Of a stretch of 27,330 nucleotides of DNA, positions 1 to 8,224 are shown one piece after another; within the stretch, counting starts at the first letter, position 1, and each line of letters begins with the position of its first letter. The notes under the pieces were generated by a model. The model saw nothing but the letters and a program-made list of their open reading frames with translations. It had not been told where the DNA came from and did not search any database. Location of the stretch: contig CAKAPZ010000002.1 in NCBI GenBank assembly GCA_916720015.1, positions 1 through 27,330 of the forward strand, written 5' to 3'. The position numbers and the translations under genes are program-made. Source of the DNA: an uncultured Atopobium sp. (GTDB taxonomy: Bacteria; Actinomycetota; Coriobacteriia; Coriobacteriales; Atopobiaceae).

Positions 1-359
1 ACGTACGCCTTTGGCCTGCTACCAGACTCGTTTACAACGTCATAGCCAGCAATTCCACGACCAGACTGAGTATCACGCGTACGGCGACGCAACTCATGAG
101 AATAGGTGCCGTTTTCAAACTCGTAGCTCTCTTCCTGGAAGAGGTCTACGATCTCGCGCGGATTAAGTCCTAGATAGCGAGCATACGAAGAAAGCATGCC
201 CTGAGCATAACCACTCTGCGGCATGTTCTTAAAATCGCCTTCCTCAAAAGCAATAAGTGCCTGCTCTTTGAGGCGAAGAATCTTTGATGCTTGCGTGATA
301 GAAAGTCCGAGTTGACGTCTACGTTCTACGAGCATCTCACTAAAACGAGGGCGTGGCAT
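1..359 (-). CDS. RodZ-like helix-turn-helix protein, N-terminal part (runs off the window)
   Basis: The reading frame starts with ATG at 357-359 and stays open through position 1, so only about 119 residues are visible. It begins MPRPRFSEMLVERRRQLGLS and continues through an HTH_25/Cro-like fold: ITQASKILRLKEQALIAFEE at about residues 20-39, then a GYAQGMLSSYARYLGL segment at about 51-66. This is the usual N-terminal cytoplasmic domain of RodZ/YmfM proteins, which tie MreB or division factors to the membrane. The transmembrane and periplasmic parts would lie outside the window and cannot be checked. It follows ftsK by 2 bases in the direction of transcription, and a RodZ-type gene after ftsK (often before pgsA, cinA and recA) is a common Gram-positive order. 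A soluble XRE regulator is the alternative. Confidence 0.75.
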   Translation of the reverse strand, partial: MPRPRFSEMLVERRRQLGLSITQASKILRLKEQALIAFEEGDFKNMPQSGYAQGMLSSYARYLGLNPREIVDLFQEESYEFENGTYSHELRRRTRDTQSGRGIAGYDVVNESGSRPKAY

Positions 360-361
360 GC

Positions 362-2854
362 TTACTCTACCTCCCTATAGGCAGCGTCTTGAACTTTGAG
401 CTCTTCAAGAGCTTCTTTATCAATAAGAACTTCTCGAGGCTTTGATCCGTTAGCAGGGCCAACAACACCCTTTGCCTCAAGCATATCCATAATTCTACCA
501 GCACGAGCATACCCAACAGAGAGCGCTCTTTGCAAACTAGATGTAGAACCTAGCTGAGAATCCACAATTATGCGCGCAGCTTCCCAAATAAGCGGATCGT
601 CTGCCTGCGCCATACCACCAACTCCCCCAACGCCATCGGCCTGTGTTGGAGTTGCAACAGTCAAAATGTTGTCGTGATATTCTGCGGTACGCTGAGTACG
701 AATGTACTTAACGGTTTCCTCGATTTCCTCGTCAGAGACCCAGCAACCCTGGGCGCGATTTGGCTTCTTACCACGAAGCTTAACCAGCATATCGCCTTTA
801 CCCAGCAGCTGCTCTGCACCCTTTTGGTCCAGAATAATACGGGAGTTCAAAGAGTTATCAACAGAGAGTGCAACGCGGTTATCGATGTTTGCGCGAATCA
901 GACCAGTTACAACGTCAGCTGAAGGACGCTGTGTTGCAACAATAAGGTGAATACCTGCGGCACGACCAAGCTGAGCAATACGGACAATGGAAGACTCAAC
1001 GTCTTTACCCGCAACCATCATAAGGTCAGCAAGCTCGTCGATGACAATAACAAAGTACGGCATGTGCTTTGGAGGATTCTCCATATCAGCGTACTTATCG
1101 CCATCAACGTTTCTGTTGTACGTCTTAATGTCACGCACTTTATAGTGCTCAAATACTTTAAGGCGACGCTCCATCTCGGTGACGCCCCACTGAAGGGCGC
1201 TTGCTGCCTGCCTTGGCTCGGTTACAACTGGAACATACAGGTGAGGAAGGCCAGCGTAACCCGTAAACTCAACGCGCTTTGGGTCAACCATAATAAGGCG
1301 GACCTGCTCTGGAGTTGCGCGCATGAGCATAGACATGACAATAGCGTTGAGCAGGACAGACTTACCAGAACCGGTAGTACCTGCTACCAGCAAGTGAGGA
1401 AGGCTGGCAAGGTCAACAACAATTGGCTTACCCTCAGAATCGCGACCAAAGGCACACTCAAGAGGACCACCCTTTGCAAAAGGTAGAACGTCAGCCAAAT
1501 TGACTGCCTGGGCTTTCTCGTTAGGAATCTCAATACCAACCAAAGAAGTACCAGGAATTGGCGCAAAAATACGAACAGACTTTGCAGCAAGAGAAAGCGC
1601 AATATCGTCCTCAAGATTAGTGATCTTGTTGACGCGCTCGCCCTCGCCCATCGAAATCTTAAACGTAGTAACAGAAGGGCCGGCGGTCCAGCCAACTACC
1701 TGGCTAGAGAGGCCAAACTCTTCAAGCGTAGCCTGGAGTCTCTGTGCGGTAGCTTCAAGCTCGTCATCGCTTACGGCAGAAGTGGCCGAGTTCTTGTTTG
1801 ACTTCAGGATGCTAAATGGCGGTAACTCATACGACTCATCGTCATCGCCAGGCCTTTTGAGCTGGTCCGGTGTGGCGAGAAAATCGGGCGTCGTTTTAGC
1901 CTTGCTCTTAGGTTTAGCCTGTTTTGTGGTAGGAGCAACCTCGGCTACAGCAGCATCGTTTTTCTCGACAACTGCATCATCTGGCTGGTCATTCTTCTTA
2001 GGACGCAGCTTATTCTTGGCTTTATCAAGAAGCGTAGTAGGAGCATCACCTGCGTCCTCTTGCGCCTCTTCTTCCTCGTAAAGACGGGCGTCACGCTTAA
2101 TGACAGAAGTCTTGCGATTGCCCAGATACGTTGTCTCCCCTTCACCAGTCTCGTCAAAGAGAGAAGACTGGTTGTTGGAGCTGCGTCTACCCTGCTTCTT
2201 TGCAGGCTGTGGAGCATTAGCAGCATAGAGCGCCTCTTCTTTAGCAAGAGCGCGCTCTTCTTTGCGATAGCGATGATTCTCGCGCGCCTCATCCAAGCGG
2301 AAGCTCACGCGCTCAACCATGTCCGAAATGGAGAAGCCGCAGATAACAACGCCAGCAATGATAAAGCCAACTAATAGGACATTGCCCACCACGCGACCAA
2401 CAAAGCGCAGCAAAACCCAAGCAATACCGCCACCTACATAGCCACCAGCAGCCTCAAGGACTTTTGTGCCTAAAAGCATATCTGGAGCAGACTCAGCTCC
2501 TGGGAAGTTGAGCGAGATAAGAGCAAGTGCTGCAAGAACGTCAAGCGTAAGACCAATAGCAATGCGCGTAGAGATTCCCTGATCATCACGCATAAAGAAG
2601 GTCATAGCAAAGACAAATACTGCAATGGGAAAAAGTAGCGCTCCCGTACCAAAGCAAAGTTTGAGTCCATGACCCATTGCGCTGGTAATAACAGCGTTAG
2701 AAGGGACAATAATGGACAAAAACATGGCAATAGCAACCACTGCAAGAACAACACCAATGATGTCGTTCTGCAGCGGACTTAAGCCTACTGCCTGGGCAGA
2801 AGCGGCGTTTCTAGAATTTCTTTTTGCTGCGTTTGAAGTGCGTTTAGAGGGCAT
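362..2854 (-). CDS. ftsK: DNA translocase FtsK/SpoIIIE
   Basis: Membrane-anchored, ATP-driven double-stranded DNA pump that clears and sorts chromosomes at the division septum. With the start chosen here it has 830 residues. Four hydrophobic spans occupy about residues 30-175, followed by a charged, low-complexity linker (about 180-350, rich in K, E, D, Q and A). The motor follows, with Walker A GTTGSGKS at about 492-499 and Walker B FVIVIDELAD at about 601-610, then GRAAGIHLIVATQRPS. The C-terminal winged-helix gamma domain, which reads DNA polarity sequences, spans about 752-815. An upstream in-frame ATG at 2912-2914 would add 20 residues, but it lies inside rnj. The ATG at 2852-2854 is preceded by GGAGGT at nine bases, only five bases after the rnj stop, so I prefer it. 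Confidence 0.96.
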   Translation of the reverse strand: MPSKRTSNAAKRNSRNAASAQAVGLSPLQNDIIGVVLAVVAIAMFLSIIVPSNAVITSAMGHGLKLCFGTGALLFPIAVFVFAMTFFMRDDQGISTRIAIGLTLDVLAALALISLNFPGAESAPDMLLGTKVLEAAGGYVGGGIAWVLLRFVGRVVGNVLLVGFIIAGVVICGFSISDMVERVSFRLDEARENHRYRKEERALAKEEALYAANAPQPAKKQGRRSSNNQSSLFDETGEGETTYLGNRKTSVIKRDARLYEEEEAQEDAGDAPTTLLDKAKNKLRPKKNDQPDDAVVEKNDAAVAEVAPTTKQAKPKSKAKTTPDFLATPDQLKRPGDDDESYELPPFSILKSNKNSATSAVSDDELEATAQRLQATLEEFGLSSQVVGWTAGPSVTTFKISMGEGERVNKITNLEDDIALSLAAKSVRIFAPIPGTSLVGIEIPNEKAQAVNLADVLPFAKGGPLECAFGRDSEGKPIVVDLASLPHLLVAGTTGSGKSVLLNAIVMSMLMRATPEQVRLIMVDPKRVEFTGYAGLPHLYVPVVTEPRQAASALQWGVTEMERRLKVFEHYKVRDIKTYNRNVDGDKYADMENPPKHMPYFVIVIDELADLMMVAGKDVESSIVRIAQLGRAAGIHLIVATQRPSADVVTGLIRANIDNRVALSVDNSLNSRIILDQKGAEQLLGKGDMLVKLRGKKPNRAQGCWVSDEEIEETVKYIRTQRTAEYHDNILTVATPTQADGVGGVGGMAQADDPLIWEAARIIVDSQLGSTSSLQRALSVGYARAGRIMDMLEAKGVVGPANGSKPREVLIDKEALEELKVQDAAYREVE

Positions 2855-2859
2855 TGGGC

Positions 2860-4524
2860 CTATACCTCCATAATGACCGGAATAACCATTGGTCGAGTAC
2901 GAGTTTTGCTCCAAAGGAAGTTAGAAAGGGCATTGCGAACGCTCTTTCTCATTGCTTCAATGTTTGCGCCTTCGGACTTAGAGGCCTTCTCAATTGAATT
3001 TCTCACAAGATTTTGTGCGTCATTCATAAGCTCATCATCATCAGCAAATGAAACACCGCGGCCAGAAATCTCAACAACACCTGGCTTGAGGTTGCGACCA
3101 ACAAGGGTTACCACAGCTGTGACAATGCCGTCCTGAGAAAGACGCTGACGGTCACGAAGAACAACAGGGTTCGCGTCAGTGACAGAGAGGCCGTCAACGT
3201 AGACTACGCCGGACTCAACCGTCTTACCACGTGTGACCTTGCCGTTTCTCATCTCAAGTGTGTCTCCGTTATCCAGAATAAAGATACGGTTTGCAGGAAC
3301 ACCCATCTGCTGAGCAAGTTCTGCGTGAGCACGCAGGTGAACAGCCTCACCGTGAACAGGCATGAAGTTCTTAGGACGAGCCATACCAAGCATAAGCTTG
3401 AGCTCTTCCTGACTACCATGACCAGAAACGTGGACAAGCGCCTTTGATTTGTCGTAAATCTCGCAGCCAATCTTAGAGAGAGCGTTGATGATGGACTGAA
3501 CGCTCTTCTCGTTACCTGGAACAGGAGTTGCAGAGATGATTACGGTGTCCTGAGGACGAATGGAAAGCGACTTGTGCTCGCCGTTTGCCATACGCGCCAA
3601 AGCACTCAGAGGCTCTCCCTGGGAACCAGTGCAGAGAACAACAATACGATCATCTGCAAGTTTATCAACGTCGTAAGCATCAATGATGTCTTTATCGGCA
3701 ATGTTGAGGTAGCCAAGCTCACGAGCAACCTTTGTGTTGGTAATCATGGAGCGGCCTGTAACAACAACCTTGCGCTTTACCGCAACAGAGGCATCGCACA
3801 CCTGCTGAAGGCGGTGAATGTGGCTTGAGAACGACGCCACAAAGACGCGACCAGTTGCATTCTTGATGATGTGACGAAGCGCCGCACCAACAGAAGCCTC
3901 AGATGGGGTCATACCAGGGCGATTAGCGTTGGTTGAGTCAGACAACAGCAGGTCAAGGCCCTCGGAGCCAAACTTGGTGATAGCCGCATAATTTGGACGC
4001 ACGCCATCAATTGGAGTCTGATCAAGCTTAAAGTCACCGGAGTGAATAAGGGTTCCTGCAGGAGTCTTCATATGAATACCAAAAGCCGCAGGAATAGAGT
4101 GAGTCATCGAGAAGAACGTGATGTCAAAGGCACCAAGCTGGACCTTTGAACCATCAGTAACCTCACGAAGCTTAGTACCCACAATCTTGTGCTCAGCAAG
4201 CTTGCCTTCAATAAAGCCAAGCGAGAGCTTACTGGAATAGATTGGCACCTTACGAGTAAGGTCCATAAGCAGGTACGGAAGAGCACCAATGTGATCCTCG
4301 TGACCGTGGGTAATCAAAATACCACGAAGCTTATCTTCATTTTCAAGTACATAGGTGTAGTCTGGCAAAACTAGATCAATACCAGGCTGTTCGTCATCTG
4401 GGAACATCAAACCAGCATCAACAAGCACCATATCATTACCGTATTCAAAAACGGTCATGTTCTTGCCAATGCCATCAAGTCCGCCCATAGGAATGACTTT
4501 AAGAGCTGGGTCTTTCTTAGGCAT
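2860..4524 (-). CDS. rnj: Ribonuclease J
   Basis: Metallo-beta-lactamase/beta-CASP ribonuclease with 5'-3' exonuclease and endonuclease activity, used for mRNA decay and rRNA maturation in bacteria that rely on RNase J. The 554-residue length is normal. The zinc-binding core HGHEDH is at residues 73-78, with further metal ligands in THSIP (about 141-145) and SGDFKLD (about 162-168). The beta-CASP signatures TGSQGEP (about 299-305), SGHGSQEE (about 367-374) and PVHGE (about 389-393) follow, and then the C-terminal domain. The start ATG has AAAGGAAAG about ten bases upstream. It has its own upstream region of about 250 bases, separate from pnp, and probably forms an operon with ftsK. RNase J and PNPase, two main RNA-decay enzymes, are thus neighbours here. 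Confidence 0.97.
   Translation of the reverse strand: MPKKDPALKVIPMGGLDGIGKNMTVFEYGNDMVLVDAGLMFPDDEQPGIDLVLPDYTYVLENEDKLRGILITHGHEDHIGALPYLLMDLTRKVPIYSSKLSLGFIEGKLAEHKIVGTKLREVTDGSKVQLGAFDITFFSMTHSIPAAFGIHMKTPAGTLIHSGDFKLDQTPIDGVRPNYAAITKFGSEGLDLLLSDSTNANRPGMTPSEASVGAALRHIIKNATGRVFVASFSSHIHRLQQVCDASVAVKRKVVVTGRSMITNTKVARELGYLNIADKDIIDAYDVDKLADDRIVVLCTGSQGEPLSALARMANGEHKSLSIRPQDTVIISATPVPGNEKSVQSIINALSKIGCEIYDKSKALVHVSGHGSQEELKLMLGMARPKNFMPVHGEAVHLRAHAELAQQMGVPANRIFILDNGDTLEMRNGKVTRGKTVESGVVYVDGLSVTDANPVVLRDRQRLSQDGIVTAVVTLVGRNLKPGVVEISGRGVSFADDDELMNDAQNLVRNSIEKASKSEGANIEAMRKSVRNALSNFLWSKTRTRPMVIPVIMEV
2864..2869 (-). promoter_or_regulatory. ftsK ribosome binding site inside the end of rnj
   Basis: On the minus strand GGAGGT is followed by nine bases and then ATG. 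The motif overlaps the last codons and stop of rnj (ATT ATG GAG GTA TAG). It decides the ftsK start in favour of position 2854 and implies translational coupling of ftsK to rnj. Confidence 0.8.
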
Positions 4525-4613
4525 TAAAACGCTTTCCTTTCAAAAACTTTCTATGACAGACGCAACCCAAAGGGCCGTCTACAAGACTTTTTGCAAAATC
4601 TACATGTTGTTTA

Positions 4614-4619
4614 ATTATA
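4614..4619 (-). promoter_or_regulatory. Possible rnj promoter -10 box
   Basis: A perfect TATAAT lies on the minus strand about 90 bases upstream of the rnj ATG, in a very AT-rich stretch. No good -35 hexamer is seen at 16-18 bases (the 17-base position reads GCGTAA), so the call rests on the -10 match and position only. Confidence 0.35.
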
Positions 4620-4675
4620 TAAAAAATCAGCACGTATTACGCTATATATTCCCAAAGAATCAAAATCTCATCAGA

Positions 4676-4712
4676 ATAACAAGAGAGCTCCGACATGCAT
4701 CGAAGCTCTCTT
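4676..4712 (-). terminator. Probable pnp terminator
   Basis: A perfect 9-bp inverted repeat, AAGAGAGCT (4681-4689) and AGCTCTCTT (4704-4712), with a further 3-bp inner pairing. It lies about 60 bases after the pnp stop. On the minus strand it is followed by the U-rich TTGTTATTCT, which is a weak but plausible tract. The rest of 4525-4772 holds only the rnj leader and promoter region; I see no gene in it. Confidence 0.55.
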
Positions 4713-4772
4713 CAATACCTCATGTTTTATAAGACCTCGCGTGGCGAGAAACCCATTGAGTTTGAGCGTGCC

Positions 4773-6974
4773 TTATGCGTCGTGGTGACGACGTGGCTGC
4801 CTGCGCTCAGAGTTGCCGTTGTCGTTGTTCTGACGACGTGGGCGACGCTCCTCACGGTCCTTCTTTGGAGCACCCTGTGGTGCCTCTGGCTTATCAAGAC
4901 GGTCAAGAGAAATCTTGCCCTTCTCGTCTACCTCAAGGACCTGAACCTTAACCTCGTCGCCAACAGCCAGGACATCCTCGATCTTCTCGACACGTCCCTG
5001 TGCAACGCGGGAAATGTGAAGCAGACCGTCCTTGCCAGGAAGAAGCTCAACAAAGGCGCCGAATGGCTGAAGACCAACAACGCGACCAGTGTACTCCTCG
5101 CCTACCTCTGGAACCTTAACAATAGCCTTGATGCGCTCTGCAGCAGCCTCGGCAGCACCGTTAGTACCAGCGATAAAGACGGTGCCATCCTCCTGGATGT
5201 CAACGGTTGCGCCCGTATCCTCCTGGATACCACGGATAACCTTGCCGCCAGAGCCAATGACGTCACGAATCTTATCGGTTGGGATAGAAAGCGAGATGAT
5301 CTGTGGAGCGGTCTCTTTGGTCTCAGTACGAGGTGCAGGAATCTGCTCGAGCATCTTGTTCAGAATGAACATACGGCCCTCTTGAGCCTGAAGAAGTGCG
5401 CTGCGCAGAATCTCTGGAGTAAGACCAGTTGCCTTGTTGTCCATCTGCATTGCAGTAATACCCTTGGTGGTACCACAGACCTTGAAGTCCATGTCACCGA
5501 GGAAGTCCTCAAGACCCTGGATATCGGTAAGAACAACAGTCTTGCCGTTCTCCTGGATAAGACCCATTGCAACACCAGAAACAGGACGCTTCAGAGGAAC
5601 GCCTGCATCCATAAGGGAAAGCGTAGAACCGCAGGTAGAAGCCATGGAAGAAGAACCATTGGACTCCATTACCTCAGAGACAACGCGGATGGTGTAAGGG
5701 AACTCTTCCTCGGAAGGAATGACAGGCAGAAGTGCGCGCTCTGCAAGAGCTCCGTGACCAATCTCGCGGCGCTTTGGACTGCCCATACGGCCAGTCTCAC
5801 CGGTGCAGAATGGTGGGAAGTTGTAGTGGTGAATGTAGCGCTTGCCGTCCATTGGCTCAATGGTGTCAAGACGCTGCCACTCGTTGAGCATGCCAAGTGT
5901 ACAAATGGAGAGAACCTGGGTCTGACCACGCTGGAAAAGACCAGAACCGTGAACAAGTGGCAGGTAGTCAGGCTTGACCATGATTGGACGAATCTCGTTA
6001 GCCACACGGCCATCAACACGCTCGCCGGTCTCAACAACCATGACGCGCATTGCGTGCTTCTCAAGAGCCTTGAGCTCAACCGCAATAGCACGGCTCCAAA
6101 GCTCCTGCTCCTCCTCGGTGAACTGAGCCTTGATCTCATCCATCAGGTCAGCAACCTTCTGCATGCGGGACTGCTTGTCAGCATCCTTAAGAGCAGCGCT
6201 CATCTGGTCGTAGTAGGCAAAGATGCGGTCGTGGACCTCAGCGATGGGCTCGTCAAGGATGTACTCGCGCTTAACGATAGGACCGTTAACCTCTTCCCAC
6301 TTAGCAATGAACTTCTTCTGCTCCTCGCAGAATGCTGCAATTGCCTCCTGGCCAAATGCCATAGCAGAGAGCATATCCTCTTCGGAGATCTCGTCTGCGC
6401 CAGCCTCAAGCATGGAAATGAAGGTTGAAGAGCCGCCAAGCTCAAGATCAAGATCAGAGTGATCGCGCTCTTCGTAGGTTGGGTTAACCAGGAACTCACC
6501 AGTATCAGCATTGCGACCAATACGGACGCACGCAAGTGGTCCCTCAAAAGGAACGCCACCAACAGCCAGAGCAGCGGATGCGCCCATGACAGAGATGGTA
6601 TCAACAGCGTTTACCTGATCGGCAACAAGAGAAGTTGCAACAATCTGAACCTCATTGCGGAAACCTTCTGGGAAGGAAGGACGCAGAGGACGGTCAATCA
6701 TACGAGCAGTAAGGGTTGCCTTCTCGGATGGACGAGCCTCGCGCTTGAGGTAGCCACCAGGAACACGACCAACTGCGTACATTTTCTCAATAAAATCAAC
6801 AGTCAGTGGGAAGAAGTCGTAATCTTTGCGCTCCTTGGAAACCACTGCAGTGAGAAGTACGGTGGAATCGCCGCACTTAACGATACAGGCACCTGTTGCC
6901 TGCTTTGCGAGCTCACCAGCCTCAAGGGTGTAGTGCTTACCGTAGAGGTCAAATTCGTGAGTTACTTTAGTCAT
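4773..6974 (-). CDS. pnp: Polyribonucleotide nucleotidyltransferase (PNPase)
   Basis: Phosphorolytic 3'-5' exoribonuclease that degrades mRNA and can add heteropolymeric tails, working as a trimer ring. It has 733 residues. The first RNase PH domain includes VPGGYLKREARPSEKATLTA (about 71-90) followed by RPLRPSFP. An all-helical linker follows, then the second RNase PH domain with SNGSSSMAS (about 438-446) and the active-site segment GLEDFLGDMDFKV (about 487-499). A KH domain (IGSGGKVIRGIQEDTGA, about 573-589) and an S1 domain (about 624-692) follow. The tail after about 700 is short, disordered and rich in arginine and asparagine. The start has GAGGA five bases upstream. It lies 84 bases after rpsO with a hairpin between them, the classic rpsO-pnp order, so it is probably expressed partly by read-through. 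Confidence 0.98.
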   Translation of the reverse strand: MTKVTHEFDLYGKHYTLEAGELAKQATGACIVKCGDSTVLLTAVVSKERKDYDFFPLTVDFIEKMYAVGRVPGGYLKREARPSEKATLTARMIDRPLRPSFPEGFRNEVQIVATSLVADQVNAVDTISVMGASAALAVGGVPFEGPLACVRIGRNADTGEFLVNPTYEERDHSDLDLELGGSSTFISMLEAGADEISEEDMLSAMAFGQEAIAAFCEEQKKFIAKWEEVNGPIVKREYILDEPIAEVHDRIFAYYDQMSAALKDADKQSRMQKVADLMDEIKAQFTEEEQELWSRAIAVELKALEKHAMRVMVVETGERVDGRVANEIRPIMVKPDYLPLVHGSGLFQRGQTQVLSICTLGMLNEWQRLDTIEPMDGKRYIHHYNFPPFCTGETGRMGSPKRREIGHGALAERALLPVIPSEEEFPYTIRVVSEVMESNGSSSMASTCGSTLSLMDAGVPLKRPVSGVAMGLIQENGKTVVLTDIQGLEDFLGDMDFKVCGTTKGITAMQMDNKATGLTPEILRSALLQAQEGRMFILNKMLEQIPAPRTETKETAPQIISLSIPTDKIRDVIGSGGKVIRGIQEDTGATVDIQEDGTVFIAGTNGAAEAAAERIKAIVKVPEVGEEYTGRVVGLQPFGAFVELLPGKDGLLHISRVAQGRVEKIEDVLAVGDEVKVQVLEVDEKGKISLDRLDKPEAPQGAPKKDREERRPRRQNNDNGNSERRQPRRHHDA

Positions 6975-7023
6975 TTCTTTCCTCTTCTATCTCCGTTTGC
7001 CCCATTGCAAACGGGCCTCAAAC

Positions 7024-7046
7024 ATAAAGGGCGCCAGACGGCGCCC
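7024..7046 (-). terminator. Hairpin terminator between rpsO and pnp
   Basis: A perfect 7-bp GC-only stem, GGGCGCC (7029-7035) and GGCGCCC (7040-7046), closes a 4-base loop. On the minus strand it is followed by TTTATGTTTG. It lies 12 bases after the rpsO stop and within the pnp leader. It should end most rpsO transcripts, with read-through supplying pnp. A run of T also precedes the stem on the minus strand, so it could extend as an A/U-rich stem. Confidence 0.8.
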
Positions 7047-7058
7047 TAAAAAGCCAAC

Positions 7059-7337
7059 TTACTGGATGTTGTCGCGGATACCCAGGGAAGCAATAAGAGT
7101 ACGGTACTCTTCAATGTCGTTCGACTTGATGTAAGAAAGAAGACGACGACGCTTACCAACGAGCATCAGAAGACCACGACGAGTGTGGAAGTCCTTCTGG
7201 TGGGACTTCATGTGGTCGGTGAGCTGACGAATACGCTCAGTAAGAAGAGCAACCTGAACCTGTGCGGAACCAGAGTCCTTCTCGTCCTTGCCGTACTGCT
7301 TGATGAGCTCAGCCTTACGATCCTTAGTTACTGCCAT
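7059..7337 (-). CDS. rpsO: 30S ribosomal protein S15
   Basis: Primary-binding small-subunit protein that contacts 16S rRNA in the central platform. It has 92 residues, close to the usual 89. Visible signatures are the segment [20 protein letters not shown] (about 22-41), followed by [16 protein letters not shown] and [12 protein letters not shown], which make up the characteristic helices and rRNA contacts. ATG is preceded by AAAGGCGG six bases upstream. About 135 bases separate it from recO, enough for its own promoter and leader. S15 often represses its own translation through a leader structure, but I could not identify one with confidence here. Confidence 0.98.
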   Translation of the reverse strand: MAVTKDRKAELIKQYGKDEKDSGSAQVQVALLTERIRQLTDHMKSHQKDFHTRRGLLMLVGKRRRLLSYIKSNDIEEYRTLIASLGIRDNIQ

Positions 7338-7431
7338 AATAAACCGCCTTTCGCGTTGAATACTCCTTGTACTGAGAAGGTAGCCGGCAGTGACTAGCCC
7401 CTAAGAACAAGGAAATAACCTACAAGAGGAT

Positions 7432-7444
7432 ACCAGTTACTGGT
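7432..7444. repeat. Short perfect palindrome upstream of rpsO
   Basis: ACCAGT, T, ACTGGT: six-base arms around one base, in the 135-base gap between recO and rpsO. It is not followed by a T-run on the minus strand, so it is not an obvious recO terminator. It could be an operator or chance. Confidence 0.25.
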
Positions 7445-7472
7445 GAACTTTGCTAGTAAAAATACACTTCAG

Positions 7473-8222
7473 CTAGATACTGAGCAAAAATTCAAATGCC
7501 TTCAGACGTGCTTCAAGGTGTGTAGCCGCCCAAATATGCGCACTGGTGAGCAAAAAGAGCGCAGTTTCTGGAGCAATCTCGGCAACAACAAGCTGGTCAA
7601 AGGTAAGTTTTAGAAGCGACGACAACCACGAGAGCTCAAGTGGAGTTACCTCAATGGCGCCCTCAATCTCATGCGCACAACTTCCACACAATGCACCACC
7701 AGCAGCTGGCGAGAAGTACGTCAGAGCTTCATCTCCACAGGCAATGCACGATTCCAGCTCAGGACGCCAGCCTTCGTGTGCCAAAACCTTAAACACATAA
7801 GCGGCAACGACAAGATCTAATTGTTTATCGTCATCTACTTCTTCGCAGGCTCTGAGAGCGCGAGAAAGTAGCGGATAGAGAAACGCGTCCTCAATGCCAT
7901 CAATGCATGAAAGACGTGCAACCTCGCAGATAGCTGACGCGGCCGCTACCTTAGAGAGATCTCCGCGAAGTGTGGCATGCGGCTCAAGCAAGGTTGCCTC
8001 GGACAAGATGTCAAGCGAGCGACCTTCTGCCAGCAACACATCTAACTCGCAAAAGAGTTCAACACGAGCAGCAAAGCGACCGCCTGGCTTTCTGGCGCCC
8101 TTTGCGACAGCTCGACGTTCTTCTCCCGAATCAGAGAGCATGGTTAAGATGAGATCTTGCTCAGCAAGTTTTGTTCTATCAAGCACAATAGCTTTAAGAC
8201 GAGTGGTCTTTCTACCAGGCAC
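7473..8222 (-). CDS. recO: DNA repair protein RecO
   Basis: Mediator of the RecFOR pathway that helps load RecA on SSB-coated single-stranded DNA and anneals strands. It has 249 residues, the normal size. The N-terminal OB-fold holds TTRLKAIVLDRTKLAEQDLI (about 6-25), followed by a KGARKPGGRFAA basic stretch. The C-terminal zinc site is intact: CIAC at 159-162 and CGSC at 179-182. The start is GTG (8220-8222), two bases after the era stop, with GAGG seven bases upstream inside the end of era, so translation is probably coupled. It is the last gene of the phoH-ybeY-dgkA-era-recO unit. Confidence 0.93.
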   Translation of the reverse strand: MPGRKTTRLKAIVLDRTKLAEQDLILTMLSDSGEERRAVAKGARKPGGRFAARVELFCELDVLLAEGRSLDILSEATLLEPHATLRGDLSKVAAASAICEVARLSCIDGIEDAFLYPLLSRALRACEEVDDDKQLDLVVAAYVFKVLAHEGWRPELESCIACGDEALTYFSPAAGGALCGSCAHEIEGAIEVTPLELSWLSSLLKLTFDQLVVAEIAPETALFLLTSAHIWAATHLEARLKAFEFLLSI

Positions 8223-8224
8223 AA

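Noticed and set aside
947..2081. Plus-strand open frames opposite ftsK
   Set aside because: They are antisense shadows of FtsK; no start signals or family features support them.
4695..6428. Long plus-strand open frame of 577 codons opposite pnp
   Set aside because: It lies wholly antisense to a full-length PNPase with intact motifs, has leucine/asparagine-heavy composition typical of a codon-bias shadow and shows no recognisable domain.
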